A stretch of 44,861 nucleotides of DNA from Actinoplanes sp. NBRC 103695 (GTDB lineage: Bacteria; Actinomycetota; Actinomycetes; Mycobacteriales; Micromonosporaceae), in NCBI RefSeq assembly GCF_030269485.1, contig NZ_BSTL01000049.1, forward strand, positions 1 to 44,861, given 5' to 3'. Of the stretch, positions 34,339 to 41,975 are shown in pieces (the stretch's first letter is position 1; each line of letters opens with the position of its first letter). The position numbers and the translations under genes were made by a program. The notes beneath the pieces were generated by a model. It was not told the DNA's origin. It did no database searches and was given only the letters and a program-made list of their open reading frames with translations.

Positions 34339-34389
34339 ATGCCAAGTCCCCTCAAACGATCAAATTGATTTGCGTGGGCAGCCCGAAAT

Positions 34390-34416
34390 AGTCCCCGACG
34401 TAGGGGACTGTTGTTT
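34390..34416 (+). terminator. hairpin with T-tract
   Basis: AGTCCCC (34390-34396) and GGGGACT (34403-34409) form a perfect 7-bp stem with a 6-nt loop, followed by GTTGTTTT. This is the most classical intrinsic terminator in the window. It reads on the plus strand and could end the tad transcript about 580 bp after its last gene. Confidence 0.6.
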
Positions 34417-34718
34417 TCGATGGCCGAGATATGTTCTACCACCATTGCTTGAGGAAGGCGAACCTCAGGGATGGATTTCTGGCTGACAGGTTGCGGTCGC
34501 AATCCCGTTTCAAAAACAGGGTGGACGACAGCTATGTGAAGCTCATCTATCTCCCCAGTTCATAGCGCTGCGACTGCCCTGGCGGTCGTCCCTGAAGCCC
34601 GTCCTGGCGCCGAAGAGACTTCCTATTCGGAGCTTTTTGGATCTTCGGCCGGATTGAAAAGCGGTACGTACCGCATTCCCTCCCAGCCGCCTATCGGCGC
34701 TCCCCGCATTGCAACATT

Positions 34719-34758
34719 TCAACCGCCCATCAACCACGTCTCCACCCCTATCAACCAC
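34719..34758. repeat. three iteron-like TCAACC(A/G)C repeats
   Basis: TCAACCGC at 34719-34726, TCAACCAC at 34730-34737 and TCAACCAC at 34751-34758. The starts are 11 and 21 bp apart, i.e. one and two helical turns, so all three face the same side of the DNA. Phased repeats of this kind are bound by plasmid initiators, partition proteins or regulators. Confidence 0.5.
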
Positions 34759-34883
34759 CTGCCAAAGGGGCATCCAAACCGTCTATCGCGCGGCCCGTCG
34801 GCCGCCCTCCTTGATGGCCGAACAGTCGGCCAGTAGGGATAGCGGTTCTAACACGCTAACAACGCCTCTAACAGTGAGTCGGC

Positions 34884-34909
34884 CTGCTTGCTTGCAAGCA
34901 AGCAAGCAG
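34884..34909. repeat. perfect 11-bp inverted repeat built of GCTT units
   Basis: CTGCTTGCTTG (34884-34894) pairs perfectly with CAAGCAAGCAG (34899-34909) across CAAG. The arms consist of tandem GCTT/AAGC units. It could extrude as a cruciform or serve as a binding site for a multimeric protein. No T-tract follows. Confidence 0.6.
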
Positions 34910-34949
34910 CTGACCAGCGCGTTCTTACAGTCAAACAGCCAGGCAGGCA

Positions 34950-35393
34950 GTGGAACAGGACGCCGACAACCAGGCCGTACCGCCGTCTGACGCGGGCTCA
35001 TCCACACCTCGACGGGCTAACCGGCCCAAACCTCGCTATTGCCACGCCCTGCACCGACGTTCGGCTGCGGGGATCCTCGTCATGTCACCACATCGAGAAG
35101 GACCCCACCCCCGTGGCGAGAACCAGCCAGACGACTGGACCGCCGGCACTCCGGCTCGTAGCCAAGATCGACCCACAACGCCCAAGCACGAAGATGACAA
35201 CAAGCGCGCCTATGTGACAACGACCGCGCTTCGGCTCACACGCGAGCGCGATCGAGCGCACCGCCGACATGGCGACAACCGTCGAAATGTGTGCCCACTA
35301 CGGCTGACCGTCACACCGAGATGGCTGGCGGGGCGGCGATTCACCGGTCGGCGGCGGCTTGATCGCATTGTCGAGGTCTGGGTGGATCGGTGA
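34950..35393 (+). CDS. possible protein of unknown function (147 aa)
   Basis: A GTG at 34950 opens 147 codons of Arg/Pro/Asp-rich text (e.g. NQPDDWTAGTPARSQDRPTT, then RFTGRRRLDRIVEVWVDR). Third-position GC is moderate, lower than in neighbouring genes. AGGCAG lies just before the start. The stop overlaps a GTG/ATG of the following small frame (GTGATG), which hints at coupling. No domain is recognised; this may be spurious. Confidence 0.3.
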   Translation: MEQDADNQAVPPSDAGSSTPRRANRPKPRYCHALHRRSAAGILVMSPHREGPHPRGENQPDDWTAGTPARSQDRPTTPKHEDDNKRAYVTTTALRLTRERDRAHRRHGDNRRNVCPLRLTVTPRWLAGRRFTGRRRLDRIVEVWVDR

Positions 35394-35443
35394 TGCGTGC
35401 CACGACCGGGCACGCGTCAGGCCACGACATCCGGAGCGACGAG

Positions 35444-35611
35444 ATGACCCAACCGGCAGCCGCTATGCACACCATCATGGTCGATGAGGAGATGTTCGAC
35501 CTGCTCAACCGGACCGCGACCACTCACGAAACCGACGCCAACGGCGCTCTGCACTACCTGCTCGATGTGCCACCCGTACCCGTCTCGGCCCCCGCCGACG
35601 ACGACGAGTAG
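35444..35611 (+). CDS. small acidic protein (55 aa)
   Basis: The ATG at 35444 has GGAG 7 nt upstream and gives 55 residues: MTQPAAAMHTIMVDEEMFDLL, then a helix with NRTATTHETDANGALHYLLDV and an acidic Pro-rich tail. The layout (short strand, helix, helix) resembles a ribbon-helix-helix or antitoxin-like protein, but no match can be claimed. In-frame starts at 35390/35393 would overlap the preceding frame. Confidence 0.45.
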   Translation: MTQPAAAMHTIMVDEEMFDLLNRTATTHETDANGALHYLLDVPPVPVSAPADDDE

Positions 35612-35697
35612 AGCGGGAACCGGGAAGAGGCATCGCCAGCTTCGAGCAGTTGGTGGTCCCTCTTCGCGTTCTGCCGTGTGGCGTGCGGCCTGCTCGG

Positions 35698-36369
35698 TCA
35701 GGTCGCTGGAAGCGCCGCCGGTTTCACCGCGTCGGCCGCGTCCTCGGCGGCGGCGAGGAGCCGTTGCGCGGTGCGCGGTGCGATGCCGAGCCGTGCGGCC
35801 AGCTCGGCGCCGAGCCCCCGCTCACCGCGGCCCTCGGCGCGAGCCGCGCGCAGGAGGTCGAGGGCGGCATTCAGCCGGGGGTCATCGGCGTAGGGGTGCG
35901 GTTTGCGGGGGCCGGTGGCGCTGCCCGGGGTGCGGCCGGTGGACTGGCGGCCGGTGCGGGCGTCCGCGATGGCCCACACGGTGCGCCGGTACCAGCGCCG
36001 CCGTAGGCGTCCGTCGGAGAGCCTCTCCACGTCGTCGGGTCGGTCGCGGAGCTCGTCGGGAAGGTTCCGATAGGAGCTGTAGCGCATGATTCGCGCGGCT
36101 TCACCGGAACCGACGAGTTCGTCGGGGTCACCGTCGCGGTCGATCTGGGTCAGCTCCGCGAGCTTCGCCGCCTGATGCGCGGTGTGAAACGTGGTGATCT
36201 GGTCGAGCCAGAACCACTCGTGGCCGCCGTCATCGGTGAAGCCGTCGGGGAATCCGGTGGTCTGCCGGTGGAGGTGCCAGTGGTTGACGGTGGAACGGGC
36301 GGCACCGGTGTGCGCCGCGACGCCGTCGCGGTCGAGCGCGACGCGTCGACCGAACCTGCGTCGAGCCAT
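35698..36369 (-). CDS. helix-turn-helix-like protein of accessory block
   Basis: 223 residues from an ATG at 36369 with GAGAGA about 9 nt upstream. A basic N terminus leads into RDGVAAHTGAARSTVNHWHLH, which fits a DNA-binding HTH; DELVGSGEAARIMRYSSYRNL in the middle resembles a MerR/excisionase-type wing. The C terminus has LGAELAARLGIAPRTAQRLLAAAEDA, a second HTH. Two or three HTH motifs suggest a regulator or replication/excision accessory. The family is not named with certainty. It is last in the minus-strand block. Confidence 0.7.
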   Translation of the reverse strand: MARRRFGRRVALDRDGVAAHTGAARSTVNHWHLHRQTTGFPDGFTDDGGHEWFWLDQITTFHTAHQAAKLAELTQIDRDGDPDELVGSGEAARIMRYSSYRNLPDELRDRPDDVERLSDGRLRRRWYRRTVWAIADARTGRQSTGRTPGSATGPRKPHPYADDPRLNAALDLLRAARAEGRGERGLGAELAARLGIAPRTAQRLLAAAEDAADAVKPAALPAT

Positions 36370-36669
36370 GTCGGTCATTCTCTCTCGCCTATGCGAGGTC
36401 AGCGCCGGCGGCCTCGCGGTCCGGTGAGCTCCGTTGCGGTGGAGGTGGATCGGTAGCATCGGCGGCACGCCTGCGCGGGGAAGATGCGGCTCTGTGTGCG
36501 CCGTGGGTGGCCTCGTGCGCGGGCGAGGTGGCCGATCGGGGTTTCCGCGCACCGATACGGTGTGTCCTGATCGGCCACCGCCCAGGGCAATGTCAAGCAG
36601 TGCCAGCCGGTGAGCCTCGACGCGGTGAAGGCTCAGCGTTGCGTTTCGGTGGTCGTCGCACTGGCGCTG
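36370..36669 (-). promoter_or_regulatory. 300-bp gap with nested inverted repeat
   Basis: No gene is supported. GGTGGCCGATC (36527-36537) pairs perfectly with GATCGGCCACC (36569-36579). Within the 31-nt loop sits a smaller palindrome, CACCG-ATA-CGGTG (36550-36562). It lies about 90 bp after the stop of the 36670-37320 gene and 160 bp before the HTH protein start, so it could be a terminator, an operator or both. Confidence 0.5.
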
Positions 36670-37320
36670 TCAGGAGGACTCGGGCGTCCGGGCTGTGCCG
36701 GGGTTCACCCGCTCCGGTTGCGGGGAGGTCCACAGGCCGAAGGGGTGCTGTGCGGTGATGCGTCCTCGGCCCGGCCGCAGGCTCTCCAAGACCCCGCTGT
36801 AGGTCCCGTGGAGCTGCCCGCGCACCTTCATCAGCTTCTTGCCCCGCGTGTACGCGGCGGGCATGGCCTCGGTGACCCGGCTGATCAATGCGTACAGGTC
36901 TCGGGCCTCGATCAGGGCGGCGCAACCGTCGCAGGCGCTCCACCGCTCACCCCAAATCTGCAAGGGGCCGCGCGTCGTCTCGACGCGCAGGCTCCGCGCA
37001 GCGTGGTAACGGCGCTCGTAGTCGGCTCGGGCGACCGTTCTCGCCGTGACGATCCGCGTGTCGGTTTCCTGGTCGGCGCACACGTACACCCACGCCGCGC
37101 CGGGCCGGGAGCAGAAGTCACACTCGATGATCGGGTCCGGGACCTCGGTGACCGGCGCCGGTTGAGCCTGGTGCTCGACTTTGCCGCCGCGGACCTCCTC
37201 GGGGTGCAAGAAGGTCAGCACGCCGTTTCCGTTCTGGTGACGGTGCAGCGCCCGGCGGCAGACGCGGCAGTGAAAGGGCACCTCGTCCGGTGAGGGAGAT
37301 GTCCACGCCATACCTGTCAT
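36670..37320 (-). CDS. unknown protein with paired Cys motifs
   Basis: 216 residues. Three CxxC motifs are visible: FHCRVCRRAL near residue 17, ECDFCSRPGAAWVY near 66, and SACDGCAALIE near 128, so the protein likely binds zinc through ribbon folds. The C terminus is basic. It starts inside the stop of the preceding gene (ATGA). No family is recognised; proteins of this style are common on actinomycete plasmids and integrative elements. Confidence 0.7.
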   Translation of the reverse strand: MTGMAWTSPSPDEVPFHCRVCRRALHRHQNGNGVLTFLHPEEVRGGKVEHQAQPAPVTEVPDPIIECDFCSRPGAAWVYVCADQETDTRIVTARTVARADYERRYHAARSLRVETTRGPLQIWGERWSACDGCAALIEARDLYALISRVTEAMPAAYTRGKKLMKVRGQLHGTYSGVLESLRPGRGRITAQHPFGLWTSPQPERVNPGTARTPESS

Positions 37321-37703
37321 CGCGGGTCTCCTTCCGCGTCAGCACGTAGGAGGTTCCAGGCCAGCGACACCATCACCGTGAGCGGCAGACCCGCGATCTT
37401 GGCTCGGGTTTTCGGGGTGGCGGCGTCGTAGACGGTCAGGATGGCGTTCGCGGTGGTGGCGTCTACGACGACGCCGTCAATCTTGCGGGTGTGCCCGGCT
37501 TTCGCCTCGCGCAGCGTGGTGATGATGTGCGGGTCGCCGGTGGCGGCGTCGTCCGGGATGGTCTCGTTCTCGGCGGCGTCGGGACAGTCAGGGCAGGTCA
37601 CCAGATGCGGCTCGTCAGTGATGCGGGGGCTCGGCCCGTCGTCGGCTCCGCACACAGCCCCGTCGTGTCGCGCGGAGCGGCCGTGGGTCCAGCGGGCGGT
37701 CAC
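37317..37703 (-). CDS. unknown protein (128 aa) of accessory block
   Basis: 128 residues. One CPDCP motif lies near residue 37. The second half is helical: TTLREAKAGHTRKIDGVVVDATTANAILTVYDAATP followed by RAKIAGLPLTVMVSLAWNLL. It overlaps both neighbours at ATGA-type junctions, so the three genes 36670-38098 are one translational unit. No family is recognised. Confidence 0.7.
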   Translation of the reverse strand: MTARWTHGRSARHDGAVCGADDGPSPRITDEPHLVTCPDCPDAAENETIPDDAATGDPHIITTLREAKAGHTRKIDGVVVDATTANAILTVYDAATPKTRAKIAGLPLTVMVSLAWNLLRADAEGDPR

Positions 37704-38098
37704 GAGGTCGCCTGCTCGATGGTGGCCGGCGCGTCGAGGTTGTCCGGATCGAGGGTGACATCAAGGCGGGTAGCGACGATCCCGTAGACGTCCATCAGGA
37801 GATGGATGATTTCGGCGCTGAGTCGCTCGTCGTAGTCGTGGGCGATGCGGCAGGCGTCGCGCAGCGACCGGCAAGCATCGGTGAAGGCAGCGACGAGGGC
37901 GGCATGGTCGTCGGCGCGGGCGCACACGACGATCTCGGCCGGGGTGTAGGCGCGGTGCTCGCCGGTCGGGAAGCGCAGCCGAAGGTCGCGGATGTGGGTG
38001 GTGTGCGGGGTCGAGTAAGTGATGTCACTGATCGTGGCTAGGCGGTACTCGATGCCGTCGCGGGGCTGGCGTACCCGGGCGGTGTCGTTGAGGTCCAT
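37700..38098 (-). CDS. unknown protein (132 aa) of accessory block
   Basis: 132 residues from an ATG at 38098 with GGAG 6 nt upstream; an in-frame ATG at 38110 lacks that spacing. The first half looks beta-rich (IEYRLATISDITYST, LRLRFPTGEHRAYTPAEIVVC), the second half is helical (ACRIAHDYDERLSAEIIHLLMDV). No motif of known function. It overlaps the next gene and follows a 14-bp hairpin. Confidence 0.7.
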   Translation of the reverse strand: MDLNDTARVRQPRDGIEYRLATISDITYSTPHTTHIRDLRLRFPTGEHRAYTPAEIVVCARADDHAALVAAFTDACRSLRDACRIAHDYDERLSAEIIHLLMDVYGIVATRLDVTLDPDNLDAPATIEQATS

Positions 38099-38142
38099 TC
38101 GAGTCTCCATAAGCGGATTCGGGGAGATGACGGTGGGTTTGC

Positions 38143-38191
38143 GGGCCGAGACCGCCGGGGGCGCGGTAACCGGTGACGGCGGTCTCGGCCC
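38143..38191 (-). terminator. perfect 14-bp hairpin
   Basis: GGGCCGAGACCGCC (38143-38156) pairs perfectly with 38178-38191 around a 21-nt loop. It starts 6 nt after the stop of the 38198-38614 gene on the minus strand and ends about 45 nt before the next start. No T-tract follows. Confidence 0.65.
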
Positions 38192-38197
38192 TGCCGG

Positions 38198-38614
38198 TCA
38201 GTCGGCGGCGGGTGCGGCAGCCGGGGTCAGGGTGTCGAGGTTGCCGCCGAGGTAGGTGGTCGCGGTCGCGGCGAGGGCGTCGAAGATCTCGCCGAGCTTG
38301 TTGTGCAGCACGTCGTGTTGTTCAGCGGTGGTGATGGCGTGGTGCAGGATCGTGCGCACGGCGGCGAGGTCAGTGAGCACGATGCCGCGCTCGTCGGCCC
38401 ACGGGTGCACGGTCAGCTCGTCGGACCAGAACCACTCGGTGATGCCGCCGCGAAACTCGACGCGATAGCGGTCGCCGTCGGTGATGCGCGACTGCCGGAA
38501 GATGTCGATCACGACGCCGGGATGGCTGTGCGCGGCTTCGAGGGAGTGGCGGGTGGACACCACGTCGAGCAGGAGGGGCGCCGCCAGGACGGGCGCAGGG
38601 TCGGTGCTGGTCAT
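38198..38614 (-). CDS. unknown protein (138 aa) of accessory block
   Basis: 138 residues from an ATG at 38614 after GGAG at 5 nt. The text RQSRITDGDRYRVEFRGGITEWFWSDEL has a beta-strand pattern with a conserved-looking W-F-W. The last third is a helix (ILHHAITTAEQHDVLHNKLGEIFDALAATA). The frame stays open upstream but only as a shadow. No family is recognised. It lies 16 bp after the previous gene. Confidence 0.7.
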   Translation of the reverse strand: MTSTDPAPVLAAPLLLDVVSTRHSLEAAHSHPGVVIDIFRQSRITDGDRYRVEFRGGITEWFWSDELTVHPWADERGIVLTDLAAVRTILHHAITTAEQHDVLHNKLGEIFDALAATATTYLGGNLDTLTPAAAPAAD

Positions 38615-38630
38615 CGGGGCTCCTTCGCCG

Positions 38631-38969
38631 CTATCGGACGGGGTGGTCGCGTTCGCCGGAGCCGTTGACCTCGAACGCGATGACGCGGTCGGGGGTCTCG
38701 GTGGTGTCGGCGTGCAGGTAGAAGTCGTGTTCGCGGCGCAGGGCGCCGATGGAGACGCCGTGCAGGTCGAGCACGATGTAGTCGCTGCGGTCTCCGTCGC
38801 CCGGCTGACCGGGGTAGACCCGCAAGTGCAGGTCGCGCAGGACGTTAGCGATGACCGGGTCGAGGTCACCGATCAGCGTCAATGCGGCGAGCAGGCGCGG
38901 ACCGGTGAGGGCGTGCTGGCCGTCGCTCATGGTGTCCGGGCGTGCGGTGAAGTCGGGGTTGTTGGTCAT
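38631..38969 (-). CDS. unknown protein (112 aa) of accessory block
   Basis: 112 residues. The centre reads PRLLAALTLIGDLDPVIANVLRDLHLRVYPGQPGD, then SDYIVLDLHGVSIGALRREHDFYLHADT, an alternating helix and strand layout. There is no signal peptide or transmembrane span. It starts at an ATGA overlap with the preceding gene and is followed closely by the 38198-38614 gene, so these three genes are probably transcribed together. Function unknown. Confidence 0.7.
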   Translation of the reverse strand: MTNNPDFTARPDTMSDGQHALTGPRLLAALTLIGDLDPVIANVLRDLHLRVYPGQPGDGDRSDYIVLDLHGVSIGALRREHDFYLHADTTETPDRVIAFEVNGSGERDHPVR

Positions 38970-39436
38970 GACTCGGTGTCCTTCGTGCTGGGGCCGGCCG
39001 CGGTCGAGTCGAGGCCGAGGTCATTGATCGGGAACGGTGGCAGGAGCGGGGTGAGGGTGCCGTCGGTGTCTCGGTCGGCGAGGGCGGCGCAGGCGATCAG
39101 CGCGGCTCCGGCGGCGATGGCCTGCCCGGGGGTGTAGCGGATCCGCACGCTGCGCGTGGCGTCGGGCAGGACGCCTCGCGCCTCCACGACGCCCTTCTGC
39201 CACGTGCACACGGGCAGCCGCTCGTCCGCGATGGCGCGCACGTTGGTGCGGGTCAGCTCGTCGTAGGCGGTCATGAGCTGCGCGTGGTAGGTGGTGGAGG
39301 CGAGTTCGTACTCCGCGATCTTCGTCATGAAGAAGCCGTCGTTGTCGTCGACGAGGCACTCCAGCAGGGCGCGGTGGCGTTCGGCGCCCGCGCGGGCGGT
39401 GGCGTAGGCGTGTACGAGGGTGATCAGGTCTTCCAC
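38966..39436 (-). CDS. unknown protein (156 aa) of accessory block
   Basis: 156 residues. The N-terminal two thirds are helical (MEDLITLVHAYATARAGAERH, then EYELASTTYHAQLMTAYDELTRT). A small hydrophobic stretch, AIAAGAALIACAALA, occurs near residue 118 but is too short and mixed to call a membrane span. No family is recognised. First of three closely packed genes behind a strong hairpin. Confidence 0.68.
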   Translation of the reverse strand: MEDLITLVHAYATARAGAERHRALLECLVDDNDGFFMTKIAEYELASTTYHAQLMTAYDELTRTNVRAIADERLPVCTWQKGVVEARGVLPDATRSVRIRYTPGQAIAAGAALIACAALADRDTDGTLTPLLPPFPINDLGLDSTAAGPSTKDTES

Positions 39437-39477
39437 AGTGAATCCTTCGAGTTGAGGGGTTGCGGTGCAGCGTGCGG

Positions 39478-39505
39478 GCCGCGCGGCCGGGTCTGGCCGC
39501 GCGGC
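39478..39505 (-). terminator. perfect 11-bp hairpin
   Basis: GCCGCGCGGCC (39478-39488) pairs perfectly with 39495-39505 around GGGTCT. It lies 12 nt after the stop of the 39518-40003 gene. The stem is all G/C with no U-tract downstream. Confidence 0.65.
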
Positions 39506-39517
39506 GGGCCGACCGGG

Positions 39518-40003
39518 TTAGCGACGGTGCGCGGGGGCGGGAGGGCCGGGCACGACGGGCGGCGGCACTGCGGCGGTGCCGATGGCCGGGCCTTCGGGGA
39601 CCGGGTGGAGTTCGGCGTCAGTTTTGAGGCCGATGCGGTCGAGGGAGACGGCTCCGCAGGCGGTGAGCCGGCCGCCGAGGTTGAGCGCCTCGGTGCCGGT
39701 GAAGACCACCGCTACCGGCCGGGCGGCGGCGTCGATCGCGCGGAGTTCGACTTTGCCGCCCGGCAGCGCCCGGACCGGCATGAACCCTTCGACGGTGGCC
39801 TGTGCGGGGAAGGCCGCCCGGACCGCTCGTTCGACCTCGCGGAGCCGGTACTCGGCGATCTGCTCCCATTGCAGGTGCTCGGCCTGCTGCACCTCCTGCT
39901 CGCCGTAGTCGCTTTCGAAGGAGGCGGCGACACGGTGCGCGGCGCTGTTCTGGTACGCCTCGCACACGTGGCCAATCAAGTTCATGAGCTCGTCGGATGT
40001 CAT
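39518..40003 (-). CDS. unknown protein (161 aa) of accessory block
   Basis: 161 residues from an ATG at 40003 with GGAGG 8 nt upstream; the frame is open further upstream but Arg/Pro-rich. Residues 1-65 form amphipathic helices (SDELMNLIGHVCEAYQNSA, then EHLQWEQIAEYRLREVERA). The centre is beta-like (GFMPVRALPGGKVELRAID). The tail is Pro/Val-rich. No family is recognised. The 245 bp upstream are extremely GC-rich and hold no gene. Confidence 0.68.
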   Translation of the reverse strand: MTSDELMNLIGHVCEAYQNSAAHRVAASFESDYGEQEVQQAEHLQWEQIAEYRLREVERAVRAAFPAQATVEGFMPVRALPGGKVELRAIDAAARPVAVVFTGTEALNLGGRLTACGAVSLDRIGLKTDAELHPVPEGPAIGTAAVPPPVVPGPPAPAHRR

Positions 40004-40248
40004 GGCAGGTGCCTCCATCGGCGTGGAGCCGGTATGGGTCTGTTGGGGTGAAGGCGCGTTCGGGGCCGTGGCGGCGCGGCGCGGCCGGGCCGGTGGCGCG
40101 GGTGCCGGGCCGTCGCCGGGCGGGCGGCGCGGGCCGGGCGGCCCCGGCGGGCGTGAACGTTTCGGGCCGCGTGCGGGACGCGCCGGGGCGGGGGCCGGGG
40201 CCGTGCGCCACCAGCGGCGGCGGTGGCGGCCCCGGTGCCGTAGGCTCA

Positions 40249-41235
40249 TCAGACGGCGAGCAGGTCGAACGCGCGGGTCTTCAGCTCCGCGCCCGCACCG
40301 GTCAGCGCCCGGGTCGCGCGGACCGCGTCGGTCTTGGCCGGGGCGAAGTGGTCGAGGTACTCGGTGATGGCCTGGTATCCGGCCCACCGGGTGCCCTTGA
40401 TCGCCTTCTGCGTGTCCGCGTCCCGGATGAGGTACCGCAACGTGCTCGTCCGCTGCTTTGCGTTGTTCTTCGCGACGTCGGAGGCGTCGTCCTCGACCGG
40501 CCAGACCTGGGCGACGATCTTCTCGAACTCGCCCATGCTCATCGACTCGTTGAGCATCTTCTCGGCCTCGGACTGCCAGTCCCCGAAGTGCTTGAACACC
40601 AGGCCCAGCGCCTCACGCGCCTCGCTGATCTGCGCGTGCACATTGGAGGTGTGCCGGAACGTGTAGGAGCCCTGCGACCGGGCGTAGGCCATGCGTTGGG
40701 TGTTCGCGCACACGATCCGCACCGGGGTCGCATCCAACCGCGGCGACGCCGTGCCGTCGTGCGAGGTGGTCGCGGCCAGATAGAGGTCCATCCGGTCGAC
40801 TCCGGCGATCTCCATCGCGTTGGGCAGCTTCATCGTGACGAAGACGCTCTTGCCTTTGCGCATCGAGCCGGCCGTCTCGAAGTGCGCCCCGGACTCGTCG
40901 ACCAGGAGGTTGAGCATGTCGGCGACCTGCTCGTTCTGCACCGTGGCGTAGTCGTCGCCGACCACGCCGAGATACTCGGTGACGCCGGTCTGCGGGTTGG
41001 TCCGCACGGTCATCCACTTGTCGGGGCAGTCGACCTTCGTGACGCCCTTCTCGGTGATCTCCATGCCCTGCAACGCGATCTTGCGGACCTCCCAGCCGCC
41101 GAGCCACGCCTTCGCCATGATTTCCTCGGCGGTCATGCACTCGTCGGTGACCTGGCCGAGCTGGTGCCAGGCCGACAGGCGGGCGGAGGCGAAGGCGGTC
41201 TGTCCATTCGCGAGGGTTTCGAGTTCGTGTGCCAT
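40249..41235 (-). CDS. DUF932 phage/plasmid-like protein
   Basis: 328 residues matching the DUF932/phage-plasmid-like family: MAHELETLANGQTAFAS, WHQLGQVTDECMTAEEIM, then VGDDYATVQNEQVADMLNLLV and RIVCANTQRMAYA. The family is spread through phages and plasmids with unproven function; a role in replication or recombination has been suggested from context only. The ATG at 41235 gives the standard N terminus. It is the only protein in this block whose family is clear, and it supports a mobile-element origin. Confidence 0.88.
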   Translation of the reverse strand: MAHELETLANGQTAFASARLSAWHQLGQVTDECMTAEEIMAKAWLGGWEVRKIALQGMEITEKGVTKVDCPDKWMTVRTNPQTGVTEYLGVVGDDYATVQNEQVADMLNLLVDESGAHFETAGSMRKGKSVFVTMKLPNAMEIAGVDRMDLYLAATTSHDGTASPRLDATPVRIVCANTQRMAYARSQGSYTFRHTSNVHAQISEAREALGLVFKHFGDWQSEAEKMLNESMSMGEFEKIVAQVWPVEDDASDVAKNNAKQRTSTLRYLIRDADTQKAIKGTRWAGYQAITEYLDHFAPAKTDAVRATRALTGAGAELKTRAFDLLAV

Positions 41236-41278
41236 GACTGGCGTTTCCCTTCGGGGTGTGTGCTGGTCGGGTGGGCGA

Positions 41279-41308
41279 CAACGCCGGAGGTTTCCGGCCC
41301 CGGCGTTG
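41279..41308 (-). terminator. perfect 9-bp hairpin upstream of DUF932 gene
   Basis: CAACGCCGG (41279-41287) pairs perfectly with CCGGCGTTG (41300-41308) around a 12-nt loop. It lies 43 nt before the DUF932 start and about 100 nt after the stop of the preceding gene, so it may be a terminator or a leader hairpin. Confidence 0.5.
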
Positions 41309-41411
41309 CCGTCAATAACAATGTTTCCTACCTCCACCGGCCGATCAAGGCGATCGGGTGGAGTCGATCGAGGTTTCTGCCGCGAATCTGACGCCTGCCC
41401 GGGACGCCCGG

Positions 41412-41975
41412 CTACGCGGTGCCGGTGGCCGGGTGTAGTCGCCCGTCCGGGCCGTACACATAGGCGTGCACGGTGCGGAACGGGGCCGGTAGGTACACGG
41501 TGAACCCGTGGGCGGGCAGCACCATCGACCGGTAGGACCGGGTGATACCCAGGGTCCATCCGTCGGGTTTGTCGCCGTGCGCGCCGGGCGGCACGGTGCC
41601 GCCGCCGGGCCGGTCGGCGCGGGCGCGGCGATGCCGGGCGAGGGCGATGTGCGGGCACAACGTCAGAGCTGCGCGAAGGCACCCGGGGTGACCGGGCGGG
41701 TCGGTATAGCGCAACAGCTCGGCGGCGCGAGGGGTGCCGAGGAACGCCACCCGATACTTCATCGACTCGCCGCACAGCGAGCATCGGCGGCCGGCCGCGA
41801 GGTGACTCGATGTCGAGGTGTTGATGGTGGTGAAGTCGACGTGCGTGCCGGTGCCGCCGTGCGGGTCGGGGTGCACATTGACCGGTGGGATCGGCAGGCC
41901 GCGCCGCGCGGCGCGGGGACGCGCGGCCAGCGACGCGGGCATGTCGCCGGACGGCGGGACGTGCGGGCCGGTCAT
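41412..41975 (-). CDS. unknown protein with CSLC motif
   Basis: 187 residues from an ATG at 41975 that overlaps the upstream gene stop (ATGA). The first 65 residues are Pro/Arg-rich and probably disordered. A CSLCGESMKYRVAFLG stretch near 66 may be half a zinc site, with CLRAALTLCPHIALARH as a possible second half. The C terminus (YRSMVLPAHGFTVYLPAPFRTVHAYVYG) looks beta-rich. No family is recognised. Confidence 0.65.
   Translation of the reverse strand: MTGPHVPPSGDMPASLAARPRAARRGLPIPPVNVHPDPHGGTGTHVDFTTINTSTSSHLAAGRRCSLCGESMKYRVAFLGTPRAAELLRYTDPPGHPGCLRAALTLCPHIALARHRRARADRPGGGTVPPGAHGDKPDGWTLGITRSYRSMVLPAHGFTVYLPAPFRTVHAYVYGPDGRLHPATGTA

Larger units (their letters stand above)
34339..34949. 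other. non-coding spacer with repeats (possible origin or control region)
   Basis: This stretch is less GC-rich than its surroundings and no gene is supported. It holds a hairpin with a T-tract (34390-34416), iteron-like TCAACC repeats (34719-34758), three CTAACA copies (34848, 34856, 34868) and a perfect palindrome (34884-34909). Such a cluster of repeats is typical of replication, partition or transfer regions, but no Rep gene is visible. Confidence 0.45.

Noticed and set aside
34884..34909. Possible CRISPR or rho-independent terminator
   Set aside because: Only a single palindrome with no spacer pattern and no T-tract after it.
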